64,000 nucleotides of DNA, taken from assembly GCF_900114895.1 (NCBI RefSeq), contig NZ_FOUO01000001.1, positions 1 through 64,000 of the forward strand, given 5' to 3'. Below the pieces are notes generated by a model that searched no databases, had not been told where the DNA came from, and saw nothing but the letters and a program-made list of their open reading frames with translations. This DNA is from Ectothiorhodospira mobilis. Lineage in GTDB: Bacteria; Pseudomonadota; Gammaproteobacteria; Ectothiorhodospirales; Ectothiorhodospiraceae. The position numbers and the translations under genes are program-made. The stretch's first letter is position 1; each line of letters starts with the position of its first letter. Below are positions 35,674 through 44,760 of this stretch, piece by piece.

Positions 35674-36441
35674 TCAATTAGCCTCCATCCAATCCTCACA
35701 CATTCGATAAAACTGAACATCCTGGGAATACCAGATCAGAAGATTTTGTTTCGCCTTATCCGAAAGCGCTGGCACCCCAGAATAATCATTCGCATGCGAC
35801 CTCACGCTATCTTTTTCAACCCTCACCTGGTCAGCTAAATCAGAAAAGCCAGCCCGAAACATGAATTCACGAAGATCCTTCTCAAAGCATTCCTGCCGAA
35901 TAATCCATAAAGGTGGACGCACAAAAAGGAAAGCACCGCACATACAAAACCAATCAAATTGATTTTGTGCCGTATGCCTTATCGATTTAACCGCAGCCAC
36001 AGCCTGCCGACCGCGCATACCCTCATCAAAAAGAGATTCCGCAAGATCACTTGCCTCCACAAACTCACCAAAAGAGTACTCTTCAAATGACGTCCATTCA
36101 GAATAAATACGAGGCCTACCCTTCCTTTTTCTTGAATAAAACCCACTGACAAATCTTGTTAACGGATGACGAATACTGAAAAAGTAAGGCGCTCCCCTAG
36201 GAATGCCCATCAAAGAAACATCATGGCCATTCTTAACTATAACGCTTTCACCTTTACTTTTATTAACCTGATCTATCACGTTGCCGATTTGCGTGCCAGC
36301 GCATTTCCCTATATGGAGAAAATGAATAACATCATCACCAAACTCAGGCGTATGCAATAAATTACGCCCGATTCGGAGAAACTCCCTACCTAGCATCATC
36401 CTTATATTCATTTTTCCGACCAACCCCATCATTAAATTCAA
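35674..36441 (-). CDS. Sulfotransferase-like protein, AT-rich
   Basis: A 255-residue protein with FLHIGKCAGTQIG as a P-loop-like PAPS-binding site and FFSIRHPLTRFVSGFYSRKR as the 3'-phosphate block. Codon use is markedly AT-richer (many AAA, ATA and AAT codons) than the 65-70% GC neighbours, which suggests recent transfer. Start uncertain; ATG 36411 and 36426 are alternatives. Target molecule unknown. Confidence 0.7.
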   Translation of the reverse strand: MNLMMGLVGKMNIRMMLGREFLRIGRNLLHTPEFGDDVIHFLHIGKCAGTQIGNVIDQVNKSKGESVIVKNGHDVSLMGIPRGAPYFFSIRHPLTRFVSGFYSRKRKGRPRIYSEWTSFEEYSFGEFVEASDLAESLFDEGMRGRQAVAAVKSIRHTAQNQFDWFCMCGAFLFVRPPLWIIRQECFEKDLREFMFRAGFSDLADQVRVEKDSVRSHANDYSGVPALSDKAKQNLLIWYSQDVQFYRMCEDWMEAN

Positions 36442-36491
36442 AAACCGATCATAAAAAACAAGAAAAACCTCTCGCCTAACTCATTAAAGAT

Positions 36492-37280
36492 TTAACAAAA
36501 ACCATCAAAAGTTAATTTCTCTGATGCAATGGATAATAGAGTCTTACGTAAAAAACTATAGCGCTGCCTAGCCATAAGAACTGTTCCATGCGAAAGGGAA
36601 AGACTTTGAGGAATGGCAGATTCAGAAAGCACTTTTCCGGCCAGGATATTAACTGAGGAATCACCATGCCCCACCTGCCCGGAAAGCTTCATGATCTGAT
36701 ATTCGGTGGGAATTCTCACGGAAAGGCCAAGCGCTTCACTCAGCAACCGAGTCACGGCGTCGATATCCCGGGAAAGCGCTTCCGCATCGATATAGAGCAC
36801 ATCATCCCTTTGCAGGGCACCGGCCAGATCCACCAGCCCATCCAGCCGTTGGAGATAGTACCCAAGCGCCCCCTCCTCCGTGGCGAGATGGCCATCATGG
36901 GCACGCCCCTTATACAAGCGCATGATGCTTGAAAGTGTCTCCACCGGAGAGCGAAGCATGAAGATCGGGCGCACCCCGGAAGCGTTCAGAAGGCGATGAT
37001 GCACCCGGTGGCGGTTATGAAGGATCTTATCAAAGTAAAGCCTTGTGGCAGGGGCATCGGGATGCAGGCTATGAAACAGCAATCTCGCCTTGAGCAAACT
37101 CCTGGGGCTGTAGTACCCGATATGCATCTCGTAATAACCCGAGATCTCGGGATGACTCCCCAGCAGATGGGAGAGCAGGCTGGTCTTCGCCCGCATATGG
37201 CTGAATAGCAGGAGATGTCTGGCAGGTCTGAACAGAGAGGGTCTTCTTGCGAGGAGCTTCAGGGCCTCCAGGTCATTCAT
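36492..37280 (-). CDS. Sulfotransferase-like P-loop protein
   Basis: A 262-residue protein with LLLFSHMRAKTSLLSHLLGS, a variant PAPS-binding loop, then SHPEISGYYEMH and FMLRSPVETLSSIMRLYKG as the second block. The pattern is that of polysaccharide or tyrosylprotein sulfotransferases; the loop replaces the usual SGT with AKT, so activity is not certain. The ATG overlaps the stop of the upstream glycosyltransferase (ATGA). Third sulfotransferase-type gene in a row. Confidence 0.65.
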   Translation of the reverse strand: MNDLEALKLLARRPSLFRPARHLLLFSHMRAKTSLLSHLLGSHPEISGYYEMHIGYYSPRSLLKARLLFHSLHPDAPATRLYFDKILHNRHRVHHRLLNASGVRPIFMLRSPVETLSSIMRLYKGRAHDGHLATEEGALGYYLQRLDGLVDLAGALQRDDVLYIDAEALSRDIDAVTRLLSEALGLSVRIPTEYQIMKLSGQVGHGDSSVNILAGKVLSESAIPQSLSLSHGTVLMARQRYSFLRKTLLSIASEKLTFDGFC

Positions 37281-38311
37281 GCCTGCCCCCCCCGAAAAGA
37301 CCTGGATGAGGCCTTCCTGATGTACTGGAGCAGGGTCCTGTTCCAGCCCGGAGACAGGGCCTTCAGGCCTTGCCCGAGAAGGGGACGAGCCCTCTGGACC
37401 TCATAGCAAACCTTCATCATCTTGCGGTGAAGGTCTTCCTCTATGGCCTCGGCATCCGCCCGGGCATCCTCACTGCGCACGAGTAATTCCCTGCGCAGAC
37501 CCCGCAGATAGCGGATTCGTGCAAGCAGGCCCCATGCCGACTCCCCTTGGGCCGTTTGCCCATAGATCCGCCGGCAGAAGGCGACATCCTCCCTGTTTGG
37601 AGACCTGCCCAGCACCCTGCCGTGCAGATCGGCCATACGCCGAAGGAGCAGGGCATCCAGCTCCGGTGCGGGATGCACCTTGCCTTGGGCGCTTACCCGT
37701 CGGTACAAGAGCACCTCGGGCAGACTTTGCATGCGGGTCTGAAGGGCGAGGCGCATCCAGAGCTCGAAGTCCTGAGCCCGCCGAAATCGCTCGTCGTACC
37801 CACCCGTCCGCTCCAGCACCTCCCGCCGGAACAAGACCGTGGGATGCGCAAGGGCGCTGTCGAACAGGGTTCGCCACAGGGTCAGACCCGGTGAGGAAGG
37901 CAAGGGCCAGGTCTCGGTCGAGAGCATGCCCTGAGAATCCATCTTGGCAATCCCCGTGCCCAAAACACCGACCCCCGGATGTGCGCGCATAAAATCCAGC
38001 TGCCTTTCCAGGCGTTGCGGGAGACTGACGTCATCGGCGTCCATGCGGGCCACAAATCGACCTCGGACCTCCCGCAGCCCCCGGTTGAGGGCCGCCGGTA
38101 ACCCACGGTTCGCCTGTTGGATGACCCGGATCCTGGGATCCCTCCTTCCCCACCGGGACAGCACCCGATCGCTGCCATCGGTGGACCCGTCGTTCACAAT
38201 GATGAATTCGAAATCCCCGAAGGTCTGATCCAGGATGCTCTCGATGGCCGCCGAGAGATGGGGCCGCCCATTGTGAACGGACATGAGCACGGAGATTTCC
38301 GGGGAACTCAT
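37277..38311 (-). CDS. Glycosyltransferase family 2
   Basis: A 344-residue GT-A enzyme. ISVLMSVHNGRPHLSAAIES opens it, with IIVNDGSTDGSD and the ARMDADDVSLPQRLERQL DxD region, and GYDERFRRAQDFELWMRLAL further on. A basic, coiled C-terminal tail (about 230-344) follows. ATG start behind GGGGGG. It heads the minus-strand block that runs to 30319 and is coupled to the sulfotransferase gene. Confidence 0.9.
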   Translation of the reverse strand: MSSPEISVLMSVHNGRPHLSAAIESILDQTFGDFEFIIVNDGSTDGSDRVLSRWGRRDPRIRVIQQANRGLPAALNRGLREVRGRFVARMDADDVSLPQRLERQLDFMRAHPGVGVLGTGIAKMDSQGMLSTETWPLPSSPGLTLWRTLFDSALAHPTVLFRREVLERTGGYDERFRRAQDFELWMRLALQTRMQSLPEVLLYRRVSAQGKVHPAPELDALLLRRMADLHGRVLGRSPNREDVAFCRRIYGQTAQGESAWGLLARIRYLRGLRRELLVRSEDARADAEAIEEDLHRKMMKVCYEVQRARPLLGQGLKALSPGWNRTLLQYIRKASSRSFRGGQA

Positions 38312-38360
38312 GGTGGCCCCCCAGACTTAACCCCCGGGTAACCGCAGGGGATCCGCATCC

Positions 38361-40160
38361 TCATCCCCCCGCCGCCAGCCGCTGGAACTGCCGGCCCAGA
38401 CGGTTCAGGCTCTCCCAGTCCCCCTCCTCCGCCAGCATGCCTTGATGCAGTACGAAGATGCGGTCGCAGGGCCGTACGGTGGTGAGCCGGTGGGCCACCA
38501 GGATGATGGTCTTCTCGCCAGTCAGGTTATGAATGGCCTCCATCACGGCCCGTTCGGTGGCGTTGTCCAGGGCGCTGGTGGCCTCGTCGAAGAAGAGCAC
38601 ATCGGGGTCGCGGTAGAGGGCCCGGGCGATACCGATGCGCTGTCGCTGGCCCCCCGAAAGGCGCACGCCCCGCTCCCCGATGAGGGTGTCATAGCCCTGG
38701 GGCAGTTCCCGGGTTACGAATTCGTGGAGATTGGCCAGGCGCGCCGCCCGCAGCACGGCCTCCCGGTCGATGGCCGATTCCGGCACCCCCAGGGCGATAT
38801 TGGCGGCCACGCTCTGGTCCGCCAGGAAGATGTGCTGGGGCACATACCCCACCGCCGCCTGCCAGCGGCGCACCGTGGTCGCATCCAGGGGGGTGTCATC
38901 GATGCGGACACGGCCCTCATCGGGCTTCAGGAGCCCCAGCAGCAGGTCCACCAAGGTGCTCTTGCCCGCCCCGGAGGACCCCACCAGGCCCACGGTGGTG
39001 CGTGCCGGGATCTCCAGGGAGAGATCCCGCAGGGCGGGCTCGTCCGTCCCCGGATAGGTGTAGGAGACCTGCTCCAGCACGATGGCCTCCCGGGGGACGA
39101 GGCGCGCCTCGCGGGGGACCTGCCGGGTAAAGGGCTGGGAACCTTCCCGGTCCCCCAGATCCGCCAGCACGTCATCCACCGCGGCCAGATTGAAGCGAAG
39201 GGACGCCACCGCGGAGAAGATCTTCTGGAAGGCGGGGATCAGCTGCCGCCCCGCCAGGCCATAGACCCCGATGAGCGGCAGGGCCGCCCCCAGCCCCCCC
39301 TCACCGGCCATGAGGATCAGCACCAGCAGCAGGACCCCGCCGAAGGCCACCGCCTCAATGGCGTACATGGGCAGGCTGTTCAGCAGGGCGGCATTGGCCT
39401 GATGTCGGGCGAACTGCCTGGAGGGCTCCCGGTAGCGCTCCAGATAGGCCCGCTCACGCCCCAACAGGCGGATCTCCTTGGCCCCGGCGAAGGCCTCGGC
39501 GGCGGCGGTGAAGCGGGCCCGGTTGGCCGCCACCCGTTCCTGTCCGATGCGGCCGAGCCAGGCCCGGGAGAGGGCATAGATGGCCCCGTAGATCCCCCCC
39601 AGCACCAGGGACACCGTCAGGGCCAACCACGGTTTGACCACCACCAGCAGGATCACCAGGGCCAGGGCCAGCAGCACGTGGCTCAACAGCCGCAGCGCCG
39701 GCATCAGGGCCCCGTTCACCACCTGCGCGGTCTCGTTGAGGATGGTCTTGGACAGATCGCCGGAATTGCGCGTGAGGTAAAAGCTGAAGGGGCGGCGCAG
39801 GTAATCCGCCATGAGCCGGCGGGAGAGCTCGTACTGCTGCATGTGGGAATACCGGGTGATGGCCCAGAAGGTGAGGGCCTGCAGGGCGGTGCCCGTCACG
39901 AACACCACAAAAGACACCACCCCGAGGAAATAGAGAAACGCCCGCTGGGTCTCGAAACCCAGGGCTAAATAGATCCCCTGCAGCCACTCGCTGCGCTGGA
40001 TGACGCCGGGATCGGACAGCACCGAGAGGAAGGGCATGATGGAGGCCACCCCCCCCGTCTGCATGAAGGCGGTCACCACCATGAGCAGGATCAGCAGGAG
40101 CACCTTGGGGCGGTCCCTGGGGTCCAGCAGGGCGTTCAGTTTCCCGATGATGTTCAGCAT
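38361..40160 (-). CDS. ABC transporter, fused permease and ATPase (lipid/polysaccharide exporter type)
   Basis: A 599-residue half-transporter of the MsbA-like type. Six hydrophobic helices fill residues about 20-320. The nucleotide-binding domain has Walker A GLVGSSGAGKSTL, the signature RLSGGQRQRIG, Walker B DVLFFDEATSALD and the H-loop VAHRLTTVR. Such proteins flip lipid-linked glycans or lipids outward. The ATG at 40160 is chosen because the frame upstream (to 40289) is not membrane-like. Divergent from the next glycosyltransferase. Confidence 0.9.
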   Translation of the reverse strand: MLNIIGKLNALLDPRDRPKVLLLILLMVVTAFMQTGGVASIMPFLSVLSDPGVIQRSEWLQGIYLALGFETQRAFLYFLGVVSFVVFVTGTALQALTFWAITRYSHMQQYELSRRLMADYLRRPFSFYLTRNSGDLSKTILNETAQVVNGALMPALRLLSHVLLALALVILLVVVKPWLALTVSLVLGGIYGAIYALSRAWLGRIGQERVAANRARFTAAAEAFAGAKEIRLLGRERAYLERYREPSRQFARHQANAALLNSLPMYAIEAVAFGGVLLLVLILMAGEGGLGAALPLIGVYGLAGRQLIPAFQKIFSAVASLRFNLAAVDDVLADLGDREGSQPFTRQVPREARLVPREAIVLEQVSYTYPGTDEPALRDLSLEIPARTTVGLVGSSGAGKSTLVDLLLGLLKPDEGRVRIDDTPLDATTVRRWQAAVGYVPQHIFLADQSVAANIALGVPESAIDREAVLRAARLANLHEFVTRELPQGYDTLIGERGVRLSGGQRQRIGIARALYRDPDVLFFDEATSALDNATERAVMEAIHNLTGEKTIILVAHRLTTVRPCDRIFVLHQGMLAEEGDWESLNRLGRQFQRLAAGG

Positions 40161-40361
40161 CTCGTGGCCCGGATCGCGACCGCCATGGCATCCTCCCGCG
40201 CAGGTCCGCCCTGGCTGTGGGCCAGGTGGTGGATCCGAGTGTAGCCCATCCCCGGGGATGGGCCTACCATGGGTTGGGGGCAGGGACACCCTGCCATTTT
40301 TCCGCTAGCATCCCTCCAGGGGCGATGCCCCGTGGCAGGACAATCAAGGAAAGCACGGATC

Positions 40362-41369
40362 ATGCCCCAGACGCCCCCGCAGATCGCCATCGTCATCCCC
40401 TACTACCAACGCCGTGCGGGCCTGCTGCGCCAGTGCGTGCACTCCGTATTGGAACAACCCGGGGAGATCCGCTTCCGGGTCATCGTGGTGGACGACGGCT
40501 CCCCGGTCCCGGCCGCCGCCGAGGTGGCCCCCCTGCTGCCCCGCTTCGGGGATCACCGGATCCAGGTGGTACTGCAGCGCAATGCCGGCCCCGGTGCGGC
40601 GCGCAACACCGGCCTGGACCACGTGCCCGCGGGCACGCCGCTGGTCACCTTCCTGGATTCCGACGACCACTGGACCGGCCCCTTCCTGGAGGACGCCGTC
40701 ACGGCCCTGGGGCAGGGTTACGACCTGTTCATCGGCAACAGCACGCGCACCGGACAGGAGAAGACACGGTTTGAATGGGAGGCGGACAAGGGCCTGGACC
40801 TGCAGGCCACCCGGCATCCCATCCTCGACCCCGAACGGGGGATCCATGAATATCATGGGGACTTCTTCGACCTGCTGGTGAGGCGCACCAGCCTGATCGG
40901 CCCCACCACCTTCGCCTACCGCTTCGAGAAGTTCCCCCAGGTACGCTTCGACCCGGGCATCTACAACGGGCAGGACCGGCTGTTCAAGCTCACCCTGGGG
41001 CAGGACCTGGAACGCGTGGCCTTCTCCCCCCGCATCTATGCCCACGAGGGCGAGGGGGTGAACATCTTCGACAAGGCCCAATGGGGCAGCGAGGGATCCC
41101 TGCGGCTGGTGTGCAGCTACATCCGTCTGGCCCGCCGCGTGCGGGAGCGGATCCGCCTGACCCCGGAACAGGAGGCCTTTGTGCAGGGACAGCTGGACGA
41201 GGCCCGCCAGGGCTTCGTAGCCACGCTGCTGCACCTGCTGCGCCGGCGCATGCCGGTGGACTGGCCGCGGGTGCTCGCCACCCTGCGGGAAGACCCGGCC
41301 CTCCTGGCCCTCCTGCCGGTGAATCTGGCACGTGTCGTCCTGGCAAGACGATCCAGTCACGAGGCGTAG
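40362..41369 (+). CDS. Glycosyltransferase family 2
   Basis: A 335-residue GT-A enzyme. It begins IAIVIPYYQRRAGLLRQ and has VVDDGSPVPAA, NAGPGAARNTGLD and TFLDSDDHW as the DxD region. Start ATG with AAGGAAA upstream. It leads a two-gene plus-strand unit with the asparagine-synthase homologue 32 bases on. The C-terminal half (RLARRVRERIRLTPEQ) is helical and basic. Confidence 0.85.
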   Translation: MPQTPPQIAIVIPYYQRRAGLLRQCVHSVLEQPGEIRFRVIVVDDGSPVPAAAEVAPLLPRFGDHRIQVVLQRNAGPGAARNTGLDHVPAGTPLVTFLDSDDHWTGPFLEDAVTALGQGYDLFIGNSTRTGQEKTRFEWEADKGLDLQATRHPILDPERGIHEYHGDFFDLLVRRTSLIGPTTFAYRFEKFPQVRFDPGIYNGQDRLFKLTLGQDLERVAFSPRIYAHEGEGVNIFDKAQWGSEGSLRLVCSYIRLARRVRERIRLTPEQEAFVQGQLDEARQGFVATLLHLLRRRMPVDWPRVLATLREDPALLALLPVNLARVVLARRSSHEA

Positions 41370-41401
41370 GCACGATTACGACATCGGGGAGACAAGAGGG
41401 G

Positions 41402-42949
41402 ATGGAGGAAACCACCCTGGAAGGGCTGTGCGGCCGCCGGCGGCCCTGGTTCGAGGTCCGCCATCGGGGTGGAACGACCCACACCCGGGGCACCCCCCAC
41501 TGCCATCTGGGCCACCGCCTGGACCACGGCGGGCGTCACGGCCCCGACGGCGTATTCGCACAATGGGACTGGGATGGCCACCGGCTGGTGGTGCGCAACG
41601 ACCGCTACGGCATCCATCCCCTGTTCTATGCCTGTCACGGGGGCATGATCCGCGTCTCCCCGTCCATCTTCCAGGTGCTGGACGGGGACGTCCCCAGGAC
41701 CCTGGACGATACCGCCCTGGCCGTCTTCCTCCGCCTGGGCTTCTTCATCGGGGAGGCCACCCCCTTTGAGTGCGTACATGTCCTGCCGCCGGGCAGCACC
41801 CTCACCTGGCAGGATGGGGCCTGCAGCCTGGAGCGGGGCGATCCATCGGTGCCGGCGCCGGATCCGCCGGTGGCCTCCTTCGATGAGGCCGTGGAGCGTT
41901 ATATCGCCCTATTTCGCCAGGCCATCGCCCGGCGGCCCCCACCCGAGGCGGGGTTTACCCTGCCCATCAGCGGCGGACGCGATTCCCGGCACATCCTCTT
42001 CGAGCTGCTGACCCAGGGGCATCCCCCCGCTGGGACCGTGACGGTGCAATCCCGCCCCCCCTCCGCCAACGAGGATCTGCGCATCGCCCGCATCCTGGCG
42101 GCCGAACTGGGCCTGGAGAACGTGCAGATCGCCATGCCGAGGGACTACTTCGCCGCCAGCCGCAAGGACATCGAACTCACCCAACTCTGTGGCAGCGGCC
42201 ACACCTGGCTGCTCCCCGTAGCCGCCTGGCTGCAGGCCCACGGCGTGCAGACCCTCTACGACGGCCTGGCCGGGAGCGTCCTCTCCGGTGGATTTCAGGT
42301 GAACGAGGAGAAGCTGGCCCTGGCCCGGGCGGGCCACACCCGCAAGCTGGCCACCCGCCTGTTGCGGGAGAACGGCCTGCAACCGTTCCTGTCCCAGGCC
42401 CTGCGCCCGCCCATGGACCGGCGTCTGGACGAGGCCCCGGCCATGGAGGCCGTGGCGGCGGAACTGGAACGGCATGTGGACGCCCCCCACCCCCTCATGT
42501 CCTTCATCTTCTGGAACCGCACCCGGCGCGGCATCAGCCTCATCCCCTTCTCCATCCTCGGTTCGGTGGAGACGGTGTACTGCCCCTATCTGGACCACGA
42601 CCTGTTCGACTTCCTCTTCCACCTGGATGCCGGGTACTCCATGGGCAATGCCCTGCACGACGAGGCCCTGCGCCGCGGTTACCCCCAGTACGCCCATCTA
42701 CCCTTTGAAGACCCGTCGGCCCCAAAGGCCCCCATGTCCGCCGAGAGCGCCCATTACCGCCGCGCGGTGAGGGGTTTCCTCGCAGAGTTCGCGCGTCATC
42801 CAGGGCGACTGGGGTCCCGGATGGTGCGCTCCGAGCGCATCCTGGCCATGCTCACCCGGGACCTGCTCCGCCCCCGCTGCCCCCGCACCTGGTATCTCCA
42901 GCCCGCCCTCTACCTGCTGGAACTGGAGGCCTGCCTGGAGGCGGACTGA
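41402..42949 (+). CDS. Asparagine-synthase-like ligase without an N-terminal nucleophile cysteine
   Basis: A 515-residue protein whose C-terminal half is the PP-loop synthetase domain: LPISGGRDSRHILFELL (S190-S195) is the SGGxDS ATP-binding motif. The N-terminal half keeps the class II amidotransferase fold in places (NDRYGIHPLFY, GHRLDHGG) but begins MEETTLEGLCG, so the catalytic cysteine required at position 2 is absent. It should be unable to use glutamine and may use ammonia or another amine, or act as an amide or beta-lactam-type ligase. Its end overlaps the convergent toroid-protein gene by 40 bases. ATG at 41402 behind GAGACAAGAGGG. Confidence 0.8.
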   Translation: MEETTLEGLCGRRRPWFEVRHRGGTTHTRGTPHCHLGHRLDHGGRHGPDGVFAQWDWDGHRLVVRNDRYGIHPLFYACHGGMIRVSPSIFQVLDGDVPRTLDDTALAVFLRLGFFIGEATPFECVHVLPPGSTLTWQDGACSLERGDPSVPAPDPPVASFDEAVERYIALFRQAIARRPPPEAGFTLPISGGRDSRHILFELLTQGHPPAGTVTVQSRPPSANEDLRIARILAAELGLENVQIAMPRDYFAASRKDIELTQLCGSGHTWLLPVAAWLQAHGVQTLYDGLAGSVLSGGFQVNEEKLALARAGHTRKLATRLLRENGLQPFLSQALRPPMDRRLDEAPAMEAVAAELERHVDAPHPLMSFIFWNRTRRGISLIPFSILGSVETVYCPYLDHDLFDFLFHLDAGYSMGNALHDEALRRGYPQYAHLPFEDPSAPKAPMSAESAHYRRAVRGFLAEFARHPGRLGSRMVRSERILAMLTRDLLRPRCPRTWYLQPALYLLELEACLEAD

Positions 42950-44760
42950 TCCGCCCCGGGCCAGACCAGTTCCAGCAACAGACGCCAGTGCGGCCCGTTC
43001 AGGGTCAGGGGCGGCAGACAGCGGCCCATGCCCCCCGGCAGCGCGGCGGGCAGGCGGTCCCCGCGCCAGCCGCCGGAAGCCAGCGGGCGCCCCCCCGCCT
43101 GGATCCGCCAAGACACCCGCTCCGGCGGTGACGACTCCAAAAAGGTATGTCCACAGGGATTCAGCAGGGTCACAGGCCCCGCCCCTGTCAGATGCAGGGT
43201 CAGGTCCCATTCCAGCCTGGGGCGCTCAAGGGTCATGCGCACCCGCAGGGTGGCCTCCACCCCGGCCAGGGAGGAACGCTTCAGGGCCGCGGAGCGGCCC
43301 ATCCGCCCCCCGAGGAGGCGCCAGTCCAGGGCCGCCACCCCCCGCCCCGCCAGACCCTCAGGGGGGCGGTTCACCAACTGGCGCGGGCTCCCATGAAGGG
43401 TCACCTGGAGTGAATCGCCTTGCCGCCTGGCCGCCCCCTGCAGCCAGTCCGTCAACCCGAACAACTGCCCATCCACCGACAACACGGAGATCCATCCGGC
43501 CAGGGCCGGATGATCCAGGAGTTCGGCCACCGCCACCCGCACCGGGGGCGGGCACAGCGGCCGCCCCTGCCAGGTGAGGTGGAAGGGCTGGCCCCCGGCA
43601 TAACGCAGTTCCGCCGCCTTTCGGCCAAAGGATTGGGGCGCCTGGCCGCGGGTGGACAGCAGCAGGAGCAGCCCCCCGGGATCCCCGCAGCGCAGGATCC
43701 CGGCCCGTGCATCCCCCGAGGGGACCGGCACGCCCGGGGAGCGCCCCCCACGGGGGATACCCTCCCGATCCCCTTGGCGGCATGCCCGCGCCCAGGCCAG
43801 CAGGGCCGCGGTCCAGGCGTTGTACACGCTCAGGTACATGTATCCGTCCCACCCGCTGGTGTCCTCCCCTGCGGGATTGAGATGGATCAGCCCGTCGGGG
43901 CGGCTTTGCCTTCGCCAGCGCCGCAGGATCCCCAGGAGCAGGGCCCGTGCCGGATGCCCCACGGACTCCGGCCTGTCCATTCCCAAGAGGATCAGGGCCG
44001 CGACCAGGCAGGCGTCGCCGAACAGGGCGTGGGTACTGCGGCCCAGTCCGCCGGCATGGCCCTGACCGTCCCAGGTCATCAGGGACCAGCCCAGCATCCG
44101 CTGCACCCGTTCCTCCCAGGCGATCTGCCCCGAGGCCCGGGCGGCGGCGACGGCGATGAACAGGGCCTTGTGATGGTAGGCGATGGGGGTGGCCACAGCC
44201 CCCTTCCCGCCCGGTCGTCGCGGGAAATCCACGAAACCGCCCTCCGGGGTGAGCCAGGCATCCAGTTGTGCCAGGCAACGGGACCAGGCCCGGGGGGCCG
44301 CCGCCGGGGGGGCCTCCAGGGCCCTGCACAGTCCGGCCAGTAAGGTCCAGTTGTTGGAGGGATACCGCCGGTCCAGGGGGCAGCGCCTGCGCTGCCCCCG
44401 CAGGCACCGCAGATCCTCGTCGGCCGGGGCATCGGCCCGTATCCCCTCCTCCAGCAAGAGGAGCAGGAAGCGGTTGAAGGGGGCATGGTCCAACTGCCCA
44501 TCGGGGATGCTCACCCGGACCTGGAGCAGATCCCGCCACCGGCTGTCAGGTCCCTGGTACAGACGCAGGGCCAGGGCGGTCGCCAGCGGGCCGTAGTGAT
44601 CCGGCGGCGAGGGTCCACCGGTGACCGGGTCCTGCAGCACGCCGGCGGGGTCCACCCACTTTTCCAGCCCCGAGATCAGCCCCCGCAGCACATCGTCCAG
44701 CAGCCCGGAGATCTCGTCCCCAGGGGACGCCGGGGCTTCTGCCGCCCGGGGCCGGGTCAC
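42910..44760 (-). CDS. Predicted toroid-fold protein, possible polysaccharide lyase
   Basis: A 616-residue cytoplasmic-looking protein with no clear signal peptide. Residues about 90-350 are helical with lyase-like spots: YPSNNWTLLAGLCRAL, PIAYHHKALFIAVAAA and GWDGYMYLSVYNAWTAALL. Asn-Asn-Trp and Tyr-His-His are reminiscent of alpha/alpha-toroid lyases (alginate and heparin lyases), though I cannot assign a family. The C-terminal 230 residues are beta-rich, as in heparinase-type lyases. GTG start overlaps the O-ligase stop (GTGA). Its 3' end overlaps the asparagine-synthase gene on the other strand. Confidence 0.5.
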   Translation of the reverse strand: MTRPRAAEAPASPGDEISGLLDDVLRGLISGLEKWVDPAGVLQDPVTGGPSPPDHYGPLATALALRLYQGPDSRWRDLLQVRVSIPDGQLDHAPFNRFLLLLLEEGIRADAPADEDLRCLRGQRRRCPLDRRYPSNNWTLLAGLCRALEAPPAAAPRAWSRCLAQLDAWLTPEGGFVDFPRRPGGKGAVATPIAYHHKALFIAVAAARASGQIAWEERVQRMLGWSLMTWDGQGHAGGLGRSTHALFGDACLVAALILLGMDRPESVGHPARALLLGILRRWRRQSRPDGLIHLNPAGEDTSGWDGYMYLSVYNAWTAALLAWARACRQGDREGIPRGGRSPGVPVPSGDARAGILRCGDPGGLLLLLSTRGQAPQSFGRKAAELRYAGGQPFHLTWQGRPLCPPPVRVAVAELLDHPALAGWISVLSVDGQLFGLTDWLQGAARRQGDSLQVTLHGSPRQLVNRPPEGLAGRGVAALDWRLLGGRMGRSAALKRSSLAGVEATLRVRMTLERPRLEWDLTLHLTGAGPVTLLNPCGHTFLESSPPERVSWRIQAGGRPLASGGWRGDRLPAALPGGMGRCLPPLTLNGPHWRLLLELVWPGADQSASRQASSSSR

